Positions 26,690 through 34,442 of a DNA stretch of 37,868 nt are shown one piece after another. The stretch's first letter is position 1. Every line of letters starts with the position of its first letter. The position numbers and the translations under genes were made by a program. Location: the NCBI RefSeq assembly GCF_011044975.1, contig NZ_JAAKZV010000055.1:1-37868 (forward strand), given 5' to 3'. The notes below the pieces were generated by a model. That model had not been told where the DNA came from. It worked only from the letters and a program-made list of their open reading frames with translations, and ran no database searches. This DNA comes from Streptomyces coryli. GTDB taxonomy: Bacteria > Actinomycetota > Actinomycetes > Streptomycetales > Streptomycetaceae.

Positions 26690-27466
26690 TCAGCTCCGGT
26701 AGCGGCTCGCGAGCTCCGGGCGCTGGCCGTCGAAGGCCGCCAGGTCCGCCGCGAAGACCTGATCGAGGAGGCTCGCGTCCTCCACACCGGGGGCGCAGAC
26801 GACCTCGCCCAGTTCGAGCCCTCGCAGCCCGGCCGTGACGACGTCCTCGGCGCTCATCCGCGGGAGGGCGCTCAGGTCCAGGCCCTGGCGGGTGTGGAAT
26901 TCGGTGGCGACGACGCCGGGGCACAGCACCTCGACGCGTACCCCGGAGTCCGTCAGCTCGGCGCTGAGGGTCTGGGAGAACGCGACCAGGTGGGCCAGAG
27001 TGCCGGCGTAGACGGCGCGGCGCGGCAGCATCGACTTGTCGCCCGGGCCGCTGAAGGCGATCATCCCGGCGACATTGATGAGGGCGCCGGTGCCGCGCTC
27101 CTGCATGCCGCCGACGGCGGCGCGGGTGATCAGGGTGGGGGCGAGGACCTTGACGTTGACCAGCTCGCGGGCCTGGGCGGCGGGCAGGTCGGCCAGCGGC
27201 ATGTAGTGCGAGACGCCGGCGTTGTTGATCAGCAGGTCGAGCGGCTGCTCCGCGGCCAGGGCGGCGACGGCGTCGATGCCGTCGTCGGTGGCCAGGTCCG
27301 CGGTCACGCTTTGCACCTTGGTGCCGGGGTGCTCGGCAGCGAACGCGTCCAGGCGCTCCTGGCGGCGGCCGACGAGGATCAGGTCGTAGCCGTCGGCGGC
27401 CAGTCGCTCGGCGAAGGCGGCGCCGATGCCCGAGGTGGCGCCGGTGACGAGGGCGAGCTTGCTCAT
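26690..27466 (-). CDS. Short-chain dehydrogenase/reductase with altered catalytic residues
   Basis: 258 aa. The Rossmann motif TGATSGIG (8-15), the Arg pair after the second strand (VGRRQERLD) and NNAG (81-84) are intact, so NADP(H) binding is likely. In the active site Tyr153 is kept, but the sequence is YAGTL instead of YxxxK, so Lys is Leu157. The usual catalytic Ser position in NVAG is Gly134. The protein may be a very slow or non-catalytic member. ATG at 27466 has AAAGGA upstream. It is divergent from an MmyB-like XRE regulator, a neighbourhood known to be common in actinobacteria, where the regulator controls the SDR gene. Confidence 0.9.
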   Translation of the reverse strand: MSKLALVTGATSGIGAAFAERLAADGYDLILVGRRQERLDAFAAEHPGTKVQSVTADLATDDGIDAVAALAAEQPLDLLINNAGVSHYMPLADLPAAQARELVNVKVLAPTLITRAAVGGMQERGTGALINVAGMIAFSGPGDKSMLPRRAVYAGTLAHLVAFSQTLSAELTDSGVRVEVLCPGVVATEFHTRQGLDLSALPRMSAEDVVTAGLRGLELGEVVCAPGVEDASLLDQVFAADLAAFDGQRPELASRYRS

Positions 27467-27583
27467 GCGGGGTGGTCCTTTCGTGCGGTGGCTGACTCCA
27501 GGTTGCGGAGGAACCGGGCGAGCAGCCAGCAGTCCCCGCTTCCTGGGACTCTCGGTACCACCCAGGCATATCGGCCGCTCCGC

Positions 27584-27589
27584 CATACT
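27584..27589 (+). promoter_or_regulatory. -10-like box CATACT of a probably leaderless gene
   Basis: CATACT ends 7 nt before the ATG at 27597; no Shine-Dalgarno is visible. It lies in the 130-bp region shared with the SDR gene, which also contains GGTACC as part of CTCGGTACCACCC. Confidence 0.4.
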
Positions 27590-27596
27590 GATCGTC

Positions 27597-28433
27597 ATGA
27601 CCTCCACCGACCTCGGCGACGCGCTGAAGACCTGGCGCGCCGCCGTCGCCCCGCAGGACGCGGGCCTGCCGTCCGGCGGGCAGCGCCGCATCCCCGGTCT
27701 GCGCCGCGAGGAGCTCTCCCAGCTCGCCGGCATCTCCGCCGACTACCTCACCCGCCTCGAACAGGGCCGCGCCACCAACCCCTCCCCCCAGGTGGTCGAG
27801 GCGCTCGCCCGCGCCCTGCGCCTCGGCCAGGACGAGCGGCTGCACCTCTTCCACCTCGCGGGCCTCGTCCCGCCGGGCCCCGACCGCATCTCCTCGTACA
27901 TCACCCCGGGCGTGCAGCGCATGCTGGAGCGCCTGCAGCACACCCCGGTCGCGGTCTACGACGCCATGTGGACGCTGCTGCACGCCAATCCGCTCTATGT
28001 GGCGCTGATGGGCGAATGGCACGGCAAGGACCGCAACGGCGCCTGGCGTAACTTCGTCGGCACCGGCACCCGGGTCCGCCAGACCCCCGACTCGCTGCGC
28101 GACCTGCGCGCGGCCACGGCCGCCGACCTGCGCCGCACGGCCGCCCGCTACCCCGACGACCCGCGGCTGCGCGAGCTCATCCGCCAACTCCGCGCCGACA
28201 GCCCGCTCTTCAGCGAGCTGTGGAACAGCGGCGCCGTCGCCGAGCACAGCAGCGCCCGCAAGACCGTCGACCATCCGCAGCTCGGCGCCATCACCCTGGA
28301 CTGCGACGTGCTGCATGTCGCCGGCGACGACCTGCGGCTGATGGTCTACACGGCCGAGCCCGGCTCCCCGGACGCGGAGCGTCTGGCGCTGCTGTCCGTC
28401 ATAGGGACGCAGTTCAGCGACAACATCACGTAA
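27597..28433 (+). CDS. XRE-family regulator with MmyB-like ligand-binding domain
   Basis: 278 aa from ATG 27597. The N-terminal helix-turn-helix (about 30-85: RRIPGLRREELSQLAGISADYLTRLEQGRATNPSPQVVEALARALRL) has the RxxGLRREELA hallmark of the MmyB-like (HTH_31 plus MLTR_LBD) family. The C-terminal PAS-like domain includes YDAMWTLLHANPLYVALMG, RNFVG, VAEHSSARKTVDHPQLGAITLDCDVLHVAGDDLRLMVYTAEPGS. These regulators probably bind a fatty-acid-like ligand and control an adjacent dehydrogenase. Here the divergent SDR is the expected target. Probably leaderless. Confidence 0.92.
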   Translation: MTSTDLGDALKTWRAAVAPQDAGLPSGGQRRIPGLRREELSQLAGISADYLTRLEQGRATNPSPQVVEALARALRLGQDERLHLFHLAGLVPPGPDRISSYITPGVQRMLERLQHTPVAVYDAMWTLLHANPLYVALMGEWHGKDRNGAWRNFVGTGTRVRQTPDSLRDLRAATAADLRRTAARYPDDPRLRELIRQLRADSPLFSELWNSGAVAEHSSARKTVDHPQLGAITLDCDVLHVAGDDLRLMVYTAEPGSPDAERLALLSVIGTQFSDNIT

Positions 28434-28503
28434 AGCAGCGTTCTCGTACGCCTCATGCGCGGGCCATTGCCTGGACCCCCGGCCCGGTATTGACTACATC
28501 CCC

Positions 28504-30102
28504 GTGCTGAAGCGTCTGCCGGCGGCCGGGGCCGCCCTCTCACTCCTTGCCCTGCTGGGTGCGCTGCCGAGCGCTCAGGCGGCCGCGCCACCGGGGCTAC
28601 CGCTCGGCCCGGCCGGCCTCGTCGAGACCCGGACCACGCACACCCTGCAGCCGGGTGTGACCCTGACCCGTATCGTGCGCGGCGCCGAGGCGCCCGGGCT
28701 GCCCTGGACGGTGGAGGTCGCGATCCCGGGCGGGGCCGGGTCGCCCGACCCGGACGCGCCGCCGAGCGCGCTGAAGGACCGGGTCAGCGCCGGGCAACTC
28801 GCGGACAAACTCAGGGCGGACGGCTTCGCGGCGCGCGTCGAGGAAGTGACGACCCCCGCCGTCGCGGACTTCGCCGGCGGCACGCTGGGCTGGCGGGTAC
28901 GGGTCGGCAGCTTCGGCGCGCAGGCCGCCGCGACCGAGGAGCGGGGCCGGCTGGTGGCGGCCGGGTATGCCGGGTCGGCCGTCTATACCGGCTGGGACGG
29001 CGAGGCGGGCGACCGAGGCCCGTGGCGGGTGGACGTGCTCACCATCGATCCGCGCCGGTTCCGCGGCGGGTTGCGGGCGTCGTACGGGCCCGATCTGGAG
29101 GCGCGCGAGCGGACGAGTGCGCTGGCCGCGGCGGACGGGGCGACGGCGGCGGTGAACGCCGGGTTCTTCGTGCTCGATCCGAAGGCGGGTGCGCCCGGCG
29201 ATCCGGCGGGGGTGGGCACGTATGGCGGGCGGCTGCTGAGCGAGCCGGTCGGCGAACGGCCGGCGCTGGTTCTCGGCGCGGACGGACGGGGCACGGACGT
29301 CGCCCGGGTGAGCTGGCGGGGACGGGTGAAGAGCGCGGCGGGTGCGGAGCGGCTTGACGGCATCAATCGCGTCCCGGGCCTGATCCGTAATTGCGGCGGT
29401 ACGGCGGACGACTCCCCCACCGCGCGCCCGCTGCACGACGTGACCTGCACCGACCCGGACGAACTCGTCGTCTTCACCCCGGAGTACGGGAAGCAGACAC
29501 CGGCGGGCGAGGGTGCGGAGGCGGTGCTGGACGCCGACGGCCGGGTCACCGAGCTGCGCAGCCCGCGGGGCGGCCCGCTCCCGGCCGGGGGCAGCTCCGT
29601 GCAGGCGACGGGCGATCGGGTCGCCGCGCTGAAGGCTCTCGCCGAGGGCGGCCGCCTGGCCGTCGACAAGACGCTGCTGGACCGGCGCGGCCGGCCGGTC
29701 CCGGCGACGCCCGCGGCCGATGTCGTCAACGGCGGCCCCGAGCTCGTCCGCGACGGCCGCGCCCATGTCACCCCGGCCGCCGACGGGATGGTGCAGCCGG
29801 GCAATCCGAGCTTCTATTACGGCTGGGTGCACAAGCGGAACCCGCGCACCCTGGCCGGCGTGGACGACGCGGGCCGCACGGTGCTCGTGACCGCCGACGG
29901 CCGCAGCACCGGCTCGCTCGGCCTGTCCGTCCCGGAGAGCGCGGCCGTGGCGAAGTCGCTCGGCCTGCGAGAGGCGATCAACCTCGACGGCGGCGGGTCG
30001 ACCACGATGGTGGCCGACGGCAAGGTGATCAACGCCCCGTCAGACGCGAGCGGCGAACGCCCGGTGGGCGACGCGCTGTTGATCCTCCCGGAACGCCACT
30101 GA
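28504..30102 (+). CDS. Secreted SPOR-domain phosphodiester glycosidase (NAGPA family)
   Basis: 532 aa from GTG 28504. The signal peptide is about 1-27 (AGAALSLLALLGALPSAQA). Residues about 97-170 resemble a SPOR domain (AGQLADKLRADGFAARVEEV ... GTLGWRVRVGSFGAQAAATEERGRLVAAGYAGSAVYTGWDG), a fold that binds denuded peptidoglycan glycan. The C-terminal 330 residues carry the phosphodiester glycosidase (NAGPA) motifs AVNAGFFVLD, VNGGPELVRDG, NPRTLAGVDDAGRTVLVTADGR and INLDGGGSTTMV. The role is probably hydrolysis of a sugar phosphodiester at the cell wall; the exact bond is unknown. No clear Shine-Dalgarno. An esterase gene follows after 23 bp, implying an operon. Confidence 0.88.
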   Translation: MLKRLPAAGAALSLLALLGALPSAQAAAPPGLPLGPAGLVETRTTHTLQPGVTLTRIVRGAEAPGLPWTVEVAIPGGAGSPDPDAPPSALKDRVSAGQLADKLRADGFAARVEEVTTPAVADFAGGTLGWRVRVGSFGAQAAATEERGRLVAAGYAGSAVYTGWDGEAGDRGPWRVDVLTIDPRRFRGGLRASYGPDLEARERTSALAAADGATAAVNAGFFVLDPKAGAPGDPAGVGTYGGRLLSEPVGERPALVLGADGRGTDVARVSWRGRVKSAAGAERLDGINRVPGLIRNCGGTADDSPTARPLHDVTCTDPDELVVFTPEYGKQTPAGEGAEAVLDADGRVTELRSPRGGPLPAGGSSVQATGDRVAALKALAEGGRLAVDKTLLDRRGRPVPATPAADVVNGGPELVRDGRAHVTPAADGMVQPGNPSFYYGWVHKRNPRTLAGVDDAGRTVLVTADGRSTGSLGLSVPESAAVAKSLGLREAINLDGGGSTTMVADGKVINAPSDASGERPVGDALLILPERH

Positions 30103-30125
30103 TCCCCTGACCACCAGGAGCCGCC

Positions 30126-31097
30126 GTGATCCGCAGAGCCCGGATAGGCACCCTTCTCTTCGCCTTACTGCTCGTCCTCAGCCCGGCGGCACCGGCCGCG
30201 CACGCCGACGCGTCTGGCGCGTCGGGCGCCGAAGTCGTCGACGTCACCCAGGTCGCCGACCGCCAGGTCGACCTGTCCGTACGCTCCTCCGCCCTCGGCG
30301 GCCGCACCGTCAAGGTTCGCCTGCTCACCCCGGACGGCTGGGACCCCGCCGACCGGCGGCAGCAGTGGCCGACCCTCTGGCTGCTGCACGGCTGCTGCGG
30401 CGACTACACGGCGTGGACCTCCATGACCGACGTCGCCCGCACCGCCGAACTGCGCGACACGCTCGTGGTGATGCCGGAGGCCGGCTGGAACGGCTGGTAC
30501 AGCGACTGGTGGAACTCCGGCGCGGGCGGCGACCCGGCGTGGGAGACCTTCCACACCGGCGAGCTGCGCCGGCTGCTGGAGCGGGACTGGGGCGCGAGCG
30601 CCAATCGCGTGGTGGCCGGCCTGTCGATGGGCGGCCAGGGCGCGCTCATGTACGCGGCCCGGCACCGGGGGATGTTCAAGGCGGCCGCGGCGTATTCGGG
30701 CTCCGTGCACCCGCTGCTGAACGACGAGTCGGTGGACCGCATCATGGGCTTCTTCGCCGGCCAGGGCGACGACCCGCGGCGGGTGTGGGGCGACCCGGTC
30801 GAGCAGCGTGCGATCTGGGCGGCGCACGACCCGTACCACCTGGCCAAGCGCCTCAAGTCGACCCCGGTCTACCTCTCCAGCGGCGACGGTACCGCGGGCC
30901 CGCTCGATCCGCCGGGCGCGACGAGCGCCCTGGAGGCGGACTTCAACCGCCAGAACCACGCGCTGGCGGCCGCCCTCGACCGCGCGGGCGCCAAGCACGT
31001 CACCACGAACTTCTACGGCCCGGGCACGCATGCCTGGCCATACTGGGAACGTGAACTGCACGCCTCGCTGCCGATGCTGCTCGGGGCGCTGCGCTGA
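30126..31097 (+). CDS. Secreted esterase (esterase D / antigen 85-like alpha/beta hydrolase)
   Basis: 323 aa. GTG 30126 follows CAGGAG. The signal peptide is about 1-27 (RIGTLLFALLLVLSPAAPAAHA). LLHGCCGDYTAWTSM forms the oxyanion region, nucleophile Ser167 lies in AGLSMGGQG, His302 in GPGTHAWPYW, and the acid is probably an Asp in YLSSGDGTAGPLD. The mix resembles the esterase D and antigen 85 (mycolyltransferase-like) group; in Streptomyces such proteins are simple acyl esterases. Codon 14, in the signal peptide, is TTA (30165-30167), so bldA dependence is possible. Part of the run 28504-31751. Confidence 0.9.
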   Translation: MIRRARIGTLLFALLLVLSPAAPAAHADASGASGAEVVDVTQVADRQVDLSVRSSALGGRTVKVRLLTPDGWDPADRRQQWPTLWLLHGCCGDYTAWTSMTDVARTAELRDTLVVMPEAGWNGWYSDWWNSGAGGDPAWETFHTGELRRLLERDWGASANRVVAGLSMGGQGALMYAARHRGMFKAAAAYSGSVHPLLNDESVDRIMGFFAGQGDDPRRVWGDPVEQRAIWAAHDPYHLAKRLKSTPVYLSSGDGTAGPLDPPGATSALEADFNRQNHALAAALDRAGAKHVTTNFYGPGTHAWPYWERELHASLPMLLGALR

Positions 31098-31121
31098 ACA
31101 CTGACACGGGGGGACAGCACC

Positions 31122-31751
31122 ATGGGACAGTACGCGCCGCCGCCCGGCCCGCGGCCGGGGCCACCGCCCATCGACGAGAGCCAGGTCCGGCCGCGGAAAC
31201 GGGGGTACTGGCTCGGCGCGGCGGGCGGCGTGCTCGGCCTGGTGGCCGCCGGGCTCCTGATCGTGTTCGCGGTCCAGTCCTTGCCCGATCTGAAGGCCGT
31301 GCCCTCGGGGGAGACCAGGACGGTGCGGGTGGACGACGACGGGCTGGGCCTCTACTCCAATGGGCTCAGCGATGTGCGGTGCGTAGTCCGTGGTGCCGAC
31401 CCGTCGTCCGTGACGCTGGACGATCCCGGGCACACCGAGAGCGTAGAGACCAACGGCCGCAAGTGGTACTTGATGCTGCGCGCCCAGGACGGTCTGCCCT
31501 CGGGCAAATACCAGGTTCGCTGCATTGTCACGGATGGCGGCGAGTACGCCATCGGCCCGCGTGGCGGCGTGTTCACGTTCGTCGGCCTGATCTTCGGCGG
31601 CATCGCCCTCGCAGGCCTGTCCGTGCTGGGCGCGGGGCTGACGGCGCTCATCGTCGGCCTCCGCCGCCGCAGCCACCGCGAGCGGCTTCGCGCGCAGGCC
31701 GCGTGGGGCGGGCCGCCCGGTCCCGGCGTCTACCCGCCGTCGGCCGGCTGA
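31122..31751 (+). CDS. Small membrane protein, Pro-rich N-terminus, unknown function
   Basis: 209 aa. A cytoplasmic Pro-rich start (MGQYAPPPGPRPGPPP) is followed by a membrane helix at about 29-51, an extracellular beta-rich domain of about 95 residues with one Cys pair (VRCVVRGAD; YQVRCIVTD), and a second helix at about 149-179 (GVFTFVGLIFGGIALAGLSVLGAGLTALIVGL). A basic tail ends in GPPGPGVYPPSAG. The outline is seen in many actinobacterial proteins of unknown role. GGGGGA about 8 nt upstream supports the ATG. It follows the esterase by 24 bp and is probably co-transcribed. Confidence 0.78.
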   Translation: MGQYAPPPGPRPGPPPIDESQVRPRKRGYWLGAAGGVLGLVAAGLLIVFAVQSLPDLKAVPSGETRTVRVDDDGLGLYSNGLSDVRCVVRGADPSSVTLDDPGHTESVETNGRKWYLMLRAQDGLPSGKYQVRCIVTDGGEYAIGPRGGVFTFVGLIFGGIALAGLSVLGAGLTALIVGLRRRSHRERLRAQAAWGGPPGPGVYPPSAG

Positions 31752-31806
31752 CCGGCGACCGATCTGCTGCGGGAACCGCGAGCCGGGGGCCGCAGTCTGC
31801 GCCGGT

Positions 31807-32202
31807 ATGGACCTCCTCGTCCTCCTGGTGGTGCTGGCGGCGGCCACGGCGCTGCCGTTCGGTCTCAACCGGCTGCGCAAGCGGGCCGGTTGGCGCCGCC
31901 CGCGGATCGTCACCTGCGCCGTCCCGATGGTGGCCGGGCTGCTGCTGGGAGCGGCGGTCTACACGTACGGGATGACCTTCGGGGATACGGCGGACCCGGT
32001 CGAATTCTGCGCGTCGCACGGGGTCGGGCAGGGCCGTATCGACGTCCATGACGAGTATCCGCTCGGCGTGCGGTGCGTCGCTCCGGACGGGCGGGGTGTC
32101 GAACTGCTGCCGTGGTGGGTGAATCCGGCGGTGCTCGCCACGGCGGCGCTCTTCTGCGCGTCCTTCGTCGCGATGACGGGCGCCCGCGCGAAGAAGAGCT
32201 GA
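31807..32202 (+). CDS. Small membrane protein, unknown function
   Basis: 131 aa with three hydrophobic segments (about 2-18, 36-55, 105-122) and a short soluble loop (FGDTADPVEFCASHGVGQGRIDVHDEYPLGVRCVAPDGRGVELLPWW) containing a Cys pair. No family recognised. There is no Shine-Dalgarno close to the ATG, so the start is tentative. A long hairpin lies downstream and ends this group of genes. Confidence 0.68.
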   Translation: MDLLVLLVVLAAATALPFGLNRLRKRAGWRRPRIVTCAVPMVAGLLLGAAVYTYGMTFGDTADPVEFCASHGVGQGRIDVHDEYPLGVRCVAPDGRGVELLPWWVNPAVLATAALFCASFVAMTGARAKKS

Positions 32203-32240
32203 GCCCGGGCGCCCGCCTCCTGGTCTCTCTCCCCCTCCGT

Positions 32241-32268
32241 CACCAACGCCGGACCAACGGCGCTGGTG
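32241..32268 (+). terminator. Stem-loop between the membrane-protein genes and the LIV operon
   Basis: Two 11-nt arms (CACCAACGCCG and CGGCGCTGGTG) pair with one A/C mismatch around the 6-nt loop GACCAA. It lies 38 nt past the upstream stop and 51 nt before the next ATG, so it can end the upstream transcript. There is no T tract. Confidence 0.55.
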
Positions 32269-32319
32269 CAGAGTGCCGCCCCAGGCATTGAACGGGCAGT
32301 GACCACTCGGGGGACGACC

Positions 32320-33549
32320 ATGACACCTGCCTCTTTTCCGGGTATCTCGCGACGTCGGCTGCTCGGTGCCGCCGCCGCGGTGGGCGGCCTCGCGGCGCTG
32401 CCGGCCTGCGGCAGCAGCGTGGAGGAGGAGCCCTCCGGCAAAGGGGGCAAGGGCGGCAAGCGGGCCGTGAAGGTCGGGCTGATGATTCCGCAGTCCGGGA
32501 CGTATGCCGGGCTCGGGAAGGATATGAAGCAGGGCTGGGATCTGTGGCTGGCCCGCCATGGTGGCGAGTTCGGCGGGTACAAGGTGACCACCGTGACCGC
32601 GGACGAGGGCGAGACGCCGCAGACCGGTGTCGCCGCCGCGCGGAAGCTGCTGCAGTCCGAGGAGGTCGACGCGGTGGTCGGCGTCGTCAACTCCGCGACC
32701 GCGCTGGGCTGTGCGCCGCTGGTCGCCGAGGCGCAGAAGCTGCTGCTGGTCGCGAACGCGGGTGCCGGGCCGATCACCGGCGCGAAGCGCAGCCCGTATG
32801 TCTGGCGGGTGTCCTTCCAGAACGCGCAGATCGCCGCCGTCCTCGGCGAGCATCTGGCCGCGAAGCACGGCAAGGACGGTGTGTATGTGATCGCGCCGGA
32901 CTACGCCGCGGGCGCCGAGTTCTCCGCGGCTTTTGCCAAGGCCTTTAAAAAGGCCGGTGGAAAGGTCGCGGGCAGCGCGAAGCCGCCGTTCGCGACCACC
33001 ACCGACTACCAGCCGTATCTGTCGAAGATCCGCGCCTCCGGCGCGAAGGCGGTCTTCTGCTTCTTCGCCGGCGCGGAGGCGATCGCGTTCGTCAAGCAGT
33101 ACGAGCAGTTCGGCCTCGCGGACTCCGTGCCGCTCTACGGCGCGGGCTTCCTCACCGAGGGCGCGGTGCTCGCGGCGCAGGGGAAGGCGGCGCTGGGCGT
33201 ACGGACGTCGCTGCACTACAGCGACCAGCTGGACAATCCCGCCAACAAATCCTTCGCCGCTGCCTACAGCGGCAAGTACGACACCCCGCCCAGCGTGTAC
33301 GCGATGCAGGCGTGGGACGCCGCGAACGTCCTCGACCGGGCGCTGAAGGCGGCGGACGACACCAGCGGCGACGCGCTCGGCAAGGCGCTCAAGGGCCTCG
33401 GCACCATCGACGACAGCCCGAGGGGCAGTTGGAGCTTCTCCGGGCAGAACCCCAAGCAGACGTTCTATCTGCGCACCGTGGAGAGCAAGGGCGGCAAGCT
33501 GGTGAACGCCGTCAGCGACGAGCTCGGCACGACCGCCCAGATCGCCTGA
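32320..33549 (+). CDS. LIV-type ABC transporter substrate-binding lipoprotein
   Basis: 409 aa. ATG 32320 follows GGGGGA. A combined Tat and lipoprotein signal is seen: SRRRLLGAAAAVGGLAALPAC, with the twin Arg and lipidated Cys31. The mature part is a LivJ/LivK-like binding protein (VKVGLMIPQSGTYAGLGKDMKQGWDLWLARHGGEFGGYKV, VDAVVGVVNSATALGCAPLVAEAQKLLLVANAG, RVSFQNAQIAAVLGEHLAAKHGKDGVYVIAPDYAAGAEF). It should bind a branched-chain amino acid, or a related amide or aromatic acid, and hand it to the membrane complex. First gene of the five-gene operon; the next start is only 2 nt past its stop. Confidence 0.93.
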   Translation: MTPASFPGISRRRLLGAAAAVGGLAALPACGSSVEEEPSGKGGKGGKRAVKVGLMIPQSGTYAGLGKDMKQGWDLWLARHGGEFGGYKVTTVTADEGETPQTGVAAARKLLQSEEVDAVVGVVNSATALGCAPLVAEAQKLLLVANAGAGPITGAKRSPYVWRVSFQNAQIAAVLGEHLAAKHGKDGVYVIAPDYAAGAEFSAAFAKAFKKAGGKVAGSAKPPFATTTDYQPYLSKIRASGAKAVFCFFAGAEAIAFVKQYEQFGLADSVPLYGAGFLTEGAVLAAQGKAALGVRTSLHYSDQLDNPANKSFAAAYSGKYDTPPSVYAMQAWDAANVLDRALKAADDTSGDALGKALKGLGTIDDSPRGSWSFSGQNPKQTFYLRTVESKGGKLVNAVSDELGTTAQIA

Positions 33550-33551
33550 CG

Positions 33552-34442
33552 ATGGGCGACTGGCTGGACGCCAACCTGGTCGGCGTCGTCAACGGCTTCG
33601 CCATCGGCTTCCTGCTGTTCATCGTGGCGGTGGGACTGTCACTGGTGTTCGGCATGATGGACGTGCTCAACCTCGCGCACGGCGCCCTCTTCCTCACCGG
33701 CGCGTACGTGGGCGCCGCCGTCGTCGGCGGCGACGCGAGCTGGGGCGGCTTCCTCGGCGCGCTCGGCCTGGCGGCGGGCCTGGGGCTGGCCGGCGGGGTA
33801 CTGCTGTCCGCGCTCACCGAACCGCTGCGCCGCCGCTCGCATCTGGACCAGGCGCTGCTCACCCTCGGCGTCACGCTCGTCGTCGCCGAGCTGCTCGTCA
33901 TCGCGTACGGCGACGACCCGCTGTCGGTCGGCGCCCCGCCGGGCCTGGACGGCTCGGTGCCGGTGCTCGGCGCGGCGTACCCGGTGTATCGGCTGGCGCT
34001 GATCGGGGTCGGCGCGCTGCTGGCGGTGGCGGTGTTCGTGCTGGTGGAGCGCACGGACATGGGTGCGCTGATCCGCGCCACGGTCGCGGACCGGGACATG
34101 GTGGCGGCGATCGGGGTGGACAACCGCCTGGTGCGGGTGAGGGTGTTCGCCGCGGGATCGATGCTGGCGGCGACGGCCGGGGTGCTCGGCGGGCCGATCT
34201 ACGGGGCACGGCCCGGGCTGGACGCGACGATCCTGATCCTGGCGCTGGTGGTGGTCGTGGTCGGCGGGCTCGGCTCGGTGCGGGGCGCCCTGGTGGGGGC
34301 GCTGCTGATCGGGCAGGTGGACTCGCTCGGGCGGTCGCTGCTGCCGGATGCGGCGCCGTTCGTGCTGTTCGGGTCGCTGGCGCTGGTGCTGGTGTTGCGC
34401 CCGCAGGGGTTGTTCGGCGGCCGGGGCGTGGCGCGGGCGTGA
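33552..34442 (+). CDS. livH: LIV-type ABC permease, LivH-like
   Basis: 296 aa polytopic membrane protein with about eight helices. LSLVFGMMDVLNLAHGALFLTGAYVGA is the LivH signature, and the cytoplasmic coupling region reads RATVADRDMVAAIGVDNRLVRVRVFAAGSMLAATAGVLGGPIYG. The ATG lies 2 nt after the binding-protein stop and has no Shine-Dalgarno, so translation is probably coupled. The symbol is by family; the substrate is not proven. The stop overlaps the next start. Confidence 0.9.
   Translation: MGDWLDANLVGVVNGFAIGFLLFIVAVGLSLVFGMMDVLNLAHGALFLTGAYVGAAVVGGDASWGGFLGALGLAAGLGLAGGVLLSALTEPLRRRSHLDQALLTLGVTLVVAELLVIAYGDDPLSVGAPPGLDGSVPVLGAAYPVYRLALIGVGALLAVAVFVLVERTDMGALIRATVADRDMVAAIGVDNRLVRVRVFAAGSMLAATAGVLGGPIYGARPGLDATILILALVVVVVGGLGSVRGALVGALLIGQVDSLGRSLLPDAAPFVLFGSLALVLVLRPQGLFGGRGVARA

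Noticed and set aside
28481-28504. A leaderless promoter for the SPOR/NAGPA gene
   Set aside because: No TANNNT hexamer at 6-7 nt from the GTG; TACATC and CTACAT are too close to the start.
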